From Trichuris trichiura (Eukaryota; Nematoda; Enoplea; Trichinellida; Trichuridae), in NCBI GenBank assembly GCA_037903355.1, contig JBAJFE010000029.1, positions 248,001-312,000 of the forward strand: 64,000 nucleotides of DNA, in the 5' to 3' direction. Each line of letters opens with the position of its first letter. Positions within the stretch are counted from its first letter, which is position 1. Position numbers and translations under genes: made by a program. Of this stretch, positions 55,111 through 64,000 are shown one piece after another. The notes under the pieces were generated by a model that saw only the letters and a program-made list of their open reading frames with translations, searched no databases and was not told where the DNA came from.

Positions 55111-55560
55111 TTTGACGTCACCAGTTCATTAAAATATCTTTTTCCCCCACGTGATCTTGGATGAGCACTCGCTCCAGCACTTCACACCAGTTCTCTGGTC
55201 CATATCAAAACCAAAAGTTTAAACGACTCTTTCTTCAGTACTTTTAAAATATCCTATGCAGCACCGTCTTTCTTCTCATTTCCAATGATTGCATATCATG
55301 ATTACGCAGCGAGCTGCGACACTTTCCTTCTGAAGTGAGTGGTAGTCAAATATGCCGGCACAGCTTTTCTTGAGTTTTCTATTTCATATCGGCGCTCATC
55401 CACTTGTTTTCAATGCCAATGTTGAGGATAGCATTTTGATGGACGAGCACATGCTATCCGGCAGCCGCCATCCATACTTCCATGCCACTATCTTTTGAGC
55501 AACGCGACGTACAACCACAGCGAGTGATTTTTGCCATTCATCCATCTCTGTGCACTGATT

Positions 55561-55630
55561 CAAAGCATTTAGTATCCACTGATATCGCTTCCTCATAGAG
55601 AAGCTGTGGTTGCTTTGGCATATCATTTTA
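55561..55630 (+). repeat. Local repeat, copy 2
   Basis: Closest partner of the copy at 52515-52586; 3 kb apart on the same strand. Confidence 0.8.
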
Positions 55631-56856
55631 AAAAAATTATTTGCACGACTGACTTTTCTTCATTTTCCGCGTATTGTCACATAGGGTTTTCCATCCCCTG
55701 AGATTTCGTACGCCACTTGCTATTCTCACTATCCATATCTTTTAAGCGCATCAGTACTGCTTATCGTCCATCAGCGACATTCTTAGTTATATCGTTCGTA
55801 TACCACTTGCTTGTCACGAATTTTCTTTGTATGAAAATGCAGTTTCGTGTTTCAAAAAGAAATCTAAAATCCAGTCGGATGCAGCAGCTTTCTTCATATC
55901 ATCTCCAGTATTTTATCGTAGCGTGGGTCAGATGCCCTAATATCGTAACAGTCTTTATTTTTCCCCTTCGAAAAGGTAGCCGCCATATTGAGATCCAAAA
56001 CTTCACTAGCCAAAGGCGCTTCTGCTATATAATCCGCAGTAAGGTGGACACTACCACTCACAACGAAGCCTTTTTCCAACTTGTTCAGTGATTCCAGTCT
56101 ACCATTAAACGACCTCACCATCCACAAGTTCTGCTGTGACAGTCAAACAACTTAATGTTCCGTACGCCTGCACGCGCACGCCGACAGACAGTAGACTACG
56201 ACAATCAGTACGCAACTGCCATAGTACTTTGGGCCTGAGCGTCTTTAGTACCTGCACATCGTTTGCAAAATTGTTGAGTCCCGAACAATGGTACATTTTC
56301 GCCTTTCTTTGCTAAAGTTTTCACACTACACCTGCTAAGAACTTGCTGTTCCCCGGCAGACACATTATTCTTTAAAAGAAAGCATTGAACACCTTTTCGA
56401 CACCCCAAAAATGAGCACCCAGCACTTACTAGTTGGACATTTAAACTAGTCTTTTAAGCATCCTTTCCTATTTTCTGTTTAAACTCTAAATGCTCATAAG
56501 CTTATTTTTTAGGCTGCACTCAGACGCTAGTAATTTGACATCGACTCGTTTTGACACAGTGCACAAAACCGATGAATTACAAAGTTACATTAGCTTAGCA
56601 AAACACATTGTGTTTATTTTTCATTCGGCAAGAATGATTGATTCTAGAAGATACTTTAACAATGCATAAAAGTGTTCCCCTTAACAATATGTATAGCGAA
56701 TTCTGAAAGAGCGGTAGAAATGGGACACCGAATGGATCATAGGTTGATATCACGTAGGTATTAAAACTAAAGCGCGAGTGCAGAGATGCACGAGGCGGTA
56801 ATAGAGGAGACTTCGTAGGATGACACGTGCTCCTTTGAAACAGGGCGTAAACTTTT

Positions 56857-58182
56857 TCACGAACGTGATCTGTAAATGGAAATGAAAAAAATTAGAATGC
56901 CACAGGTGCAGTGCCAACCTTGAACGACGTCGCGGTGGTGGTGGCGGTGGTGATCTAGATCGACGATACGAACTTGAACGGCTGCGACGGGGTGGGGTTC
57001 TACAAAGAAGTGAAAATACACTTAGGCTAAAGCAAAGCCTTTAGATTCATTATACGCGATCTTTTCGCGCCGGTGAATCACCAAATCAAGTAAGGATGTT
57101 GCAAAAAAAATTTGAATTCATAAATTTTTAAAATCCATTCCTTGTTGAGTGAAAGACACTCTTCTACACGTAGAATTAACTTTTTCAATGAACTTCTTAC
57201 CCACGAAAGCAGTCAGTGGGTGAATTTTTAAGACGAGTGGGTTGGTGAGACGAAGACGCCTGGTGAAGTTACGAAGATGAAGAGGGCCGAAAGAAAGCTA
57301 CGAGAGCCGACGATCAAACTTCTCAAAACGATGGGCAGCAATGACGTTTTTCACTTGTGTGACGACAACTTTGACGCGAGAAGGTGAAATGCTTGCGCCC
57401 TTTCAAAAATGTCCAGACATCAGGCCGGCATGACGAACAGGCAGGCAGTTGTCTGATCAAAGCGGATGTGCCGTTGTGGTCTTACTAGGTTGAGACGACC
57501 CAGCGATATCAGCGTTTGCAGGGGAAGAACGAGTCATACATCGGCGACAGAATAACTATCAAGCAAACAGTGGATAGCTTTCAATGTATATTAAATTAAG
57601 TACTATGGAGGCTTCCACTCTACGCGCATTACTTACGTCACCTTAGAATAGCAAATGAAAACAAATTAAAAAGACTATTGCATTACTTCAAAAGAAAGCA
57701 TAATTTACAGAGACAATATAGGTAGCAAAATTCAAAGAAACTGTATATTGAACAATTAGGTAGCTTACCGGCGTCGATCAGAACGATAACCATCTTCAAA
57801 CCTGCCACGATCCCGGCGACGCCCATGAGAGATCTCCACGCGAACCTTTACCCCACACAATTTCCTGTTAAAAGCAACTACTGGTCAAAGGAGAAAAAAG
57901 CACCTAAAAAGCAATTACGTCCCGTCCAGACTTCGCACAGCGTCTTCTGCATCCCTTCCGTCTTCGAATTCCACGAAAGCGAAGCCCGATGGACGTCTGG
58001 CTACCCAAACATTTCGCAGCTGACCGAACCGACTAAAAACTGCCTCGATCTGAATACAAAAATAAAATTATAAACAAGGCGTTAAGCGATAATTAACCGA
58101 CTTCGCTTCGGCTAGCTCGGTCAGGCAGACCTCCAACGTAAACTTTAGTCTCGTGATGTTCGTAACCGTCCCTGTAGGCCAT
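56857..58182 (-). CDS. SR splicing factor, SRSF3/SRSF7-like (A)
   Basis: Five exons (58182-58102, 58049-57919, 57864-57769, 56999-56919, 56869-56857) join in frame to 133 residues. One RRM has RNP2 KVYVGGL and RNP1 GFAFVEFE, with [20 protein letters not shown] and [15 protein letters not shown] matching the SRSF3/SRSF7 group (nematode rsp-6 type). The rest is a short RS domain ([12 protein letters not shown], a six-proline run, RRRSRSRS). The protein binds pre-mRNA in the nucleus and guides splice-site choice. The first donor (gtcggt) is weak and was chosen because the paralogue at 60560 is spliced at the same codon. The domain end has fewer RS pairs than vertebrate members. Confidence 0.85.
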
Positions 58183-60559
58183 TTGCGCAACTGCCTGCAA
58201 GGTCAACAACGTCAGGGAAAATTAGATGTCCAGCTAATTTCCCGCAAAACAAATTATTACTTGCCCGTTGCTTAACGATAGACCGCTGCTTTATGTCTAT
58301 AAGCTTCTCGATTCGCGTGGCGTGAAGTCTTCTCCTTGTACAGTACAGCAACAATGCCAATAACTTGAAAACATTTAAGGATTTGTTGTCATGTAAGTGA
58401 TTTACATTCAGTATTTTGCCGCTACAGAGCCGTGCAAAATAGAGATTAACTGCCAGCTTCGCTTGGCGCGCTGCGTTTCATGCAGGCATTGCTTCGGAAG
58501 AACAAATGCGCATAAATAATAGATCCAAATCGAACTAAGTGTAGTGTGAAAGCAAATGAAAACTTTTCCCCGCATTTGTATTTTCGTTACGTAGGATTAA
58601 CTTAGCGCAGAAAAATTTAAAAATAAGAACCTAACGCAGTTTATCTAACCGGCTGTAGGAACGTCATCTCATCATTAGTTAATAATTCACTTGTTAGCGG
58701 TCATTGCAACCGATTGATTCATTCGTCAATAAATCGAAAGCAACAAAGAGTCTAGTAAAACCTAATGCATTCGTTCCCACTGTTTACGAACCTGAAAATG
58801 CCGAGTACTGTAGATCTTTCAAGCGTGGTTATGCGCATTTCCTCAGTATTGGATATTGGGACACAAAAAGTCAATTTTGAATTCTTGCTATGCGTCCCAG
58901 TGCCAGTTAACTTAGATCAGACTTAAGGTCTTTACTTTATAATCTTTTTGAGCTTAGTAAACCAGAGATGAGCTAAGCACTCTTCATCCTTCATTCACTC
59001 AACTGAATTCAAGGACAACAGTTTTTCTGAAATGATTCTGTTGTTGAGCGAGCAGAGCGTTTGTCATATTTTTGCAGTGCTGATCAGCCACCTGAAAAAG
59101 GGAGCATCCTTTGCTCAAAGATCTTGTATTCGTAAACGATAGTCACCAATGGTAACCATATGGAACAATGAATGGAATAGTGGTGGTACAGTGATGCATA
59201 AATGCTGATCATTGAAATTAGAGAATTTAAAGTACTTTTAATGGTTTACATTATACGAGCCTAAGGAAAACACGTTAGTGGTCCTGCGTACGTCGCTATC
59301 AGTCAACGACTGTGCTTCTGCTGTCTTCGTAAAAAATACTATCCACTAAGCCCATTTGACCACATGAACAATAGCTGCGAATCTGGATGAAAAGGTTTTA
59401 TTCAGACAGTTATCTCACAGGGTTTATGAATTACTGAGCGCAAGGGAGCCAACAAAATTCTATTTATTAGCTTCCAAAAAGATGAAAACCTAAAGTATGC
59501 CATCGGATTGAAACCATCCCAGCTCTTCTACCATCTTAATTTCGAGTTTATCGGTTACTGTAATTAAGAAATTAGGTAATTGCACTACTTCAGGCGTTGG
59601 TATCCTTTCTTATGGGTATTCCTTTTGCGCATCTATAAATTTCTATGCGCACAAAAGCGAAGATAAAAAAGAATGAATAGTTGTTTCATCTGAAAACCTT
59701 TCTCCGTTTTGTTCCGTGTTGACTATATAATCAAATGTAAAAGGCGTTCTATCAACTGATGGATGAGACATTATTAGAAAAAAAATTCAGAAAGCAACTA
59801 AATGCATTCGAAGCTTTCAGAATACTCTAGTCCCGTCATTAGCTAGACGGAAGAGGTGCTTACCTCGACATGGCCTTAGATAAGCACAAGCGGGAAAATG
59901 AGTAAGATCAGGTCGCGGCAGCTGATCTTACTGATTTGACCACCCCATACCAGGAACAGGAAAAGCCGTAGAAAGATTTTCAGGGAAAAAACTCAATATC
60001 TTTCAATGGATGGTTGATTAGGACGGACAAACTTAAGACTAGCAATTATCCCTTTATAGTTCCTTTTTTCAACGCAAGCTAAATCATAAAGACAGGGAAC
60101 AGCAGTCCCCTATCATTATTGTTTCACGCAAAGTCAGCAACTATTATTCCACGATAGTACTTTTTGAGACAAGTTCACCCATGAGACCAGCCACTCGTGG
60201 TGAAATAAATTTTCCGTAGCGTGCATTTTTGTTCTTTTGAAGTGCGCATTTTAAGTCTGATCAAATTTCTTCTAATTTTCTATCTTAAGTTTATTAATTT
60301 TTTATAATTACTTGTTGGGCACATATGTACGTTATCTTACGGCAAATATAACAATAAAAATTTGAAATATGAAATCAACAACCGCATATACGAGCAATAA
60401 GATTGCGATGGTTGTTAACGTTGTCTCGCACGTTGCGAATCATTAAGGCTTCTTATAGCAGGGAAATCATTCGTGGTACGGTAAACACAAAGCAGATCGG
60501 CCATCGTGATCTTCAATTTCGTTTGAGAACCGAAGCAGAAGTACCAGTTTAGATTGGCA
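58183..60559. other. Divergent promoter region of the two SR genes
   Basis: 2.4 kb between the start codons of two oppositely oriented SR genes. No coding sequence supported. Both promoters must be here. Confidence 0.45.
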
Positions 60560-62133
60560 ATGGCTTACAGAGATAGTTGTCCTCCCGACTGCAAAGTTTT
60601 CGTAGGTGGCTTGCCAGAAGGCGCAAACAGAAATGAGGTAGAAATTTTGTTGAAATCTTCGCGCGGTCATGTCTTCTTTTCTAGTTAGAAGACATATTCA
60701 GACAGTACGGCCAGCTGCGTAACGTCTGGGTTGCGCGTAGACCTCCAGGATTTGCTTTCGTTGAGTTCGAAGATCCGCGTGACGCACTGGACTCTGTTCG
60801 AAATCTTGACGGCACGTAAGTATCTTTGGTTGTTTACAAAATTCACAAAACAGTCTACCTTGGGCTGTGTGGATGGGTAGAAGCCCATGATGGCAGTATT
60901 TGCAAATGGCTTTCTATTGGGCATGCTGTTTAAGGAAAATGTTTGGTGTTCGCGTTCGAGTGGAACTCTCTCACGGACGACGACGCAACAGAGGTCCTCC
61001 AGGACGATATGATGGAAAGTACACGAACGACTCGAAACGAAGGTAGTGCTTTTCGTATTCTCTAGTAAGCAGTGTTGTTGAATTCATTATTTTCGATTTC
61101 TCTATTGTATCACTGCATGATGGACAGCGTAGCAACCTTTCCAATGAAAGAGATTAAAAATTAAGGACCATTGTTTTAGGCGCAAGCATTTTTACTCCTT
61201 AAATTTTAACTTAAGCTGCTAGGAATGTGAATTGCTTTACAGCACTTGCCAAACAAGTGCACTGTGAAATGTTCTGTTGATTTCTTGTAGATTGTTGCTT
61301 CCGACGAGGAATGCACGACTCTATGCTCATCTAACCTGTCGCCAATTTATGTACATTGTATCATCATGATCCCTCCGACTCTGCGCATGTCGTGGCTCAG
61401 AGGGGTCCCTCGTCGGGGCGACACGTCGGCAGCGCCTTCGCGTCGCCCAAGTGACCGTCCGTCCATATTCTGCAATCATCGCTGCAAATTTCTTCATCGT
61501 ACACAACACCTACAGCACCTCTAAGCTTTGCGCGACCCAACTTGGACATCAGAGCCAAGCGTATCACTTCAAACACTACTATATCGAATGATTCTTCGGC
61601 TGTCCTACTCAACCCCATCGCCTTCTTCGCTGCATCTTAGCTTAATTCTTGTAAATATCATCAGGAGAGAGTTTGGGTAAGTTCTATTAGGACTGTAAAG
61701 CAATAAGTAGGAATGACGTCAATTCCCACATCACCTGTCAATAGTCAATTCTCCTTTACGTGGATTCTCCTGCATCTTCCGCCTACCAAGGTATCGCCCA
61801 CGACGGAGAAACTATGCTGGTTTGTAAGCTGGGATATCTCCATTGAGAATAGCTTAGCGTATTTTTTTGTTCAACAGTGTAACATAGCTGAGCTAGAAAA
61901 GTTGTCGACGCTATAACCAAAAACCAAGCTTATTGGTGATTGTATTCATAATTTCTTTTTAGTATAGGATGTTTGCATGTGATACGTTTGCATTGTAGCC
62001 GTTCTCCACGTCGTAGAAGTGAATCGCCTGTGTCGCAACGAAGCAGCCGTTCTTATTCTCGTTCGCGTTCCGGGTAAGTTCACCTTTCGCTTTTAAAGTT
62101 GGGTAACTTTTCTTTTCCAGATCTCGTTCTTGA
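60560..62133 (+). CDS. SR splicing factor, SRSF3/SRSF7-like (B)
   Basis: Five exons (60560-60637, 60685-60815, 60935-61042, 61999-62073, 62121-62133) join to 134 residues. The RRM has KVFVGGL and GFAFVEFE, with [20 protein letters not shown] and [15 protein letters not shown]. The tail is [20 protein letters not shown] then SRSRSGSRS. Exon number, phases (0, 2, 2, 2) and the 131-base and 13-base exons are the same as in copy A. Both begin MAYRD. It is an inverted paralogue. The 956-base third intron is the longest and could hold a regulatory (poison) exon, which is common in SR genes, though I did not identify one. Confidence 0.87.
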
Positions 62134-63264
62134 TTGATCTTCGCGATGAGAACTGAAATGAAAACAAAATTATGCCACCTCATTTGTAAGCTTTATACTG
62201 CTTATTAGGCTTCAGTTTTGCATAGGCTCAAAGGTTAGTGGCGATGGGATTTCCTTATTATTCTATATTTTTACAGCCATTGGAGCCCTGAAGCATTTAC
62301 ACAGTTATTTGAGTGTTGAAAAACATAATAAAGTTGTGGTTATCACCCAGAATCTTCTGCCGCTTTTGTATTACACCAAAGAGCACTGAAATTATTACTG
62401 AGTACTTGCAACAGCGAAAATTTTGCATTTAGTTGCTTGAACACTGAGTGATTCATTCCAATTTTCAGTGTGCTTAGTTGTTTAAGACTTTCTACTGTAA
62501 CTCTGCTTGAACAAGCACTCGTTCATTTTTTTATAAAAGAAAAAACAGCAAGACCTGCCAGCAATGTATGATTCAAATACCAAGTCCACGAATTTTAATA
62601 TACCGAAAAATCCCCACTGGTATAAAAGAAGTTCGATTATTCGAAGCTCGGCCGGAAGAAAAATAAGCTGACTGTATGTGGTAAAGATGTTTAGGTTACT
62701 TCGCAGCCGCCTATTGAAAAACCTAGCTTTTTCGTAATTTTTTTCTGACGAGGGCGGTCTCCTAATTTTGAAATCCTGTTGTTTTTGTAAGACTTAAATT
62801 TATAGGCCAATTGGACCATAGGTCGTTTTCCATTGATAGATGGCACTTTGTCATTCTTGGACGGCCCCATTCCGTTAATTACTGGTTTTTTTGTTCAACT
62901 CTGTTATCCGAATCGCTCCCTGGCAAATGGGGTTCGTTTGATAGAAGTTCTGCTGTAGTCATTTGCAGGAGAGCTTATTGAAATCTTATTAGCATAGCAT
63001 GGGCGCTTACCTAATCTTTAGCATTACTGTAAAAGAATGGTGCATCCACGCTGAGTTTAGTGATTTATTCTAACGCGTTTAAACTTAAGGTTGAAACGTG
63101 TTCCGAGATGTTTACATTTTTTTACATTACCATAATAAACCATCAAGAAATAGTAATAGAAGAAATACTGCTAGAGAAGAATAACCTTTATGGAACATAG
63201 AGCTCACAGGAAGCAGGTAAAATCTTGCCGAAATCAATGTGGAAGTTCATTCGTAGCCAGTAGG
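62134..63264. other. Spacer between SR gene B and the UGT
   Basis: Contains the 3' UTR of SR gene B at left and that of the UGT at right (genes converge). No gene supported. Confidence 0.45.
62327..62332 (+). terminator. Polyadenylation signal of SR gene B
   Basis: AATAAA followed by gttgtggt, 194 bases after the stop. Confidence 0.6.
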
Positions 63265-64000
63265 TTATTGATTGGCGTAGCATTTTTGAAGAACTTCGAC
63301 CAGTAGAAAAAATAGAGCTGATAAGGCTACTACAAGGTCAATATCAAAATAGGTGAAGTTGCAAAAGTCAACGCCTTTCAGTTTCGTGTGAGTAGCGGCT
63401 TTTGGATGACGAAGATAAAAGTCAATCCAAAATTTTCCCTTTTCTAAATCGTCAATTATTTTATCTTTCGTCATTGCGCTCATTGTTTTCATGTTTTTCT
63501 TGTAAGTCGGTTGATGCAGAATGGCTTCGATGGCTGAGCGGAAGGAAAATTCGTTCATTTTAGTCTTTTCGAGAAAAATTCCCAAACGCCTTTGGCGAAT
63601 TAGCGCCGCGTTTCTGTACTGATCTCCAAACATGGGTATCGCAACAACCGGTACTGCAAAACACACTGCCTCATGAAGACTCTTAATTCCCACGTGGTTT
63701 ATAAAGAGTACCGTTTTCGGGTGTTTAAGCAGAGCGGGCAATGGTAGCCAGGCGGCCAACTTTACGTGAGCTTTGTTGGCTACTCGTTTTTATCTCCGTC
63801 GTACTGCCATACGATGCGGTAGTCGGTCATGTTAACGAAGACATTTGAAATTGATTGGAGAATCTCGGTCGTCGCGTACTTCCACTTAACGTAATGCCCG
63901 AAAGAGACTATAATTGTTCCTTTTGAAGAAGGGTCATCGACAAGTTCTTGGAAATCGTTGCTCAGAGCCGCCGGCTTGGGGCAGCTGTAGTCAATGGTGA
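63265..64000 (-). CDS. UDP-glycosyltransferase, C-terminal part (frameshifted)
   Basis: The C-terminal nucleotide-sugar-binding half of a UGT that conjugates small lipophilic molecules in the ER; the N-terminal half lies beyond the window. Visible are SSKGTIIVSFGHYVKWK, the segment WLPLPALLKHPKTVLFINH with VGIKSLHEAVCFAVPVVAIP and MFGDQYRNA, which form the UGT signature, and a C-terminal membrane segment (DLVVALSALFFLLVEVL). The tail KCYANQ lacks a classic dilysine signal. Upstream of about 63787 the frame moves by one base, within a run of five A on the coding strand, and a stop follows in the original frame. This is either a sequencing or assembly error or a fresh pseudogene. The rest of the frame is intact. 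Confidence 0.85.

Larger units (their letters stand above)
51436..56856. other. Gene-poor region with degenerate repeats
   Basis: I find no gene in 5.4 kb. It holds a C-run at about 51937, the second copy of the dispersed repeat at 51945-52060, and a diverged repeat family listed separately. The motif catatcat with C/T-rich flanks recurs many times between 52600 and 55920, as if from an old local amplification. Open frames up to 124 codons show no domain. Confidence 0.4.

Noticed and set aside
1..64000. CRISPR arrays, operons, bacterial promoters or ribosome binding sites
   Set aside because: The repeats have no regular short spacer pattern and the DNA is clearly animal; prokaryotic features do not apply.

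Overview
This is eukaryotic (animal) DNA. Genes are split by GT-AG introns, tRNA genes are of eukaryotic type (one with an intron), and there are Tigger/pogo, hAT, LTR-type and Penelope-like repeats. The conserved genes are ataxin-10, PP4 catalytic subunit, DPAGT1/ALG7, TTI1, a chondroitin-polymerising factor (MIG-22/CHPF type), a WASP-interacting protein, the coactivator SUB1/PC4, two SRSF3/7-like splicing factors and a UDP-glycosyltransferase. Compact introns and a CHPF-type gene fit a nematode, perhaps an enoplean such as a whipworm. That assignment is inference. Exon models below were built by hand from reading frame, splice consensus and family resemblance.

Layout. 1-9.1 kb is a housekeeping block: ATXN10 (+), then PP4c, DPAGT1 and TTI1 (all -). 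From about 9.1 to 26.1 kb lies a tandem array of a small secreted-protein gene family I do not recognise. Each gene has a signal-peptide exon, an exon with the cysteine pattern C-x4-C...C-x3-C and a charged helical last exon, with only phase-0 introns. Three copies have their own TATA box and signal exon. A fourth lacks both and may share the promoter and signal exon of copy 3. A strongly diverged fifth gene of the same plan lies at 30.36-33.32 kb.

The array has been invaded repeatedly. A Tigger transposase remnant (13.4-15.96 kb) is interrupted by a hAT element and a solo-LTR-like element, each with exact target-site duplications. A 348-bp pogo-type MITE sits in intron 2 of copy 2. Between the array and the fifth gene is a composite of direct and inverted 269-bp and 253-bp modules between AAT microsatellites (26.87-28.41 kb). 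It resembles Penelope-like terminal repeats and carries a hammerhead-ribozyme-like motif.

34.4-46.2 kb holds CHPF (+), whose coding end overlaps that of a convergent coiled-coil gene (-) by 34 bp, then WIP (+) and SUB1 (+). Then come tRNA-Ile(UAU), a decayed but structurally complete 3.04-kb Tigger element with TIRs and TA duplications, and two identical initiator tRNA-Met genes. 51.4-56.9 kb is gene-poor with degenerate repeats. 56.9-62.1 kb holds two divergently oriented SR-protein paralogues with identical exon structure, and the window ends in a UGT (-) broken by a one-base frameshift.

Functionally the conserved genes are a random assortment: ER N-glycosylation, PIKK assembly, chondroitin synthesis, actin regulation, transcription and splicing. 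The secreted family is the lineage-specific and most novel content.
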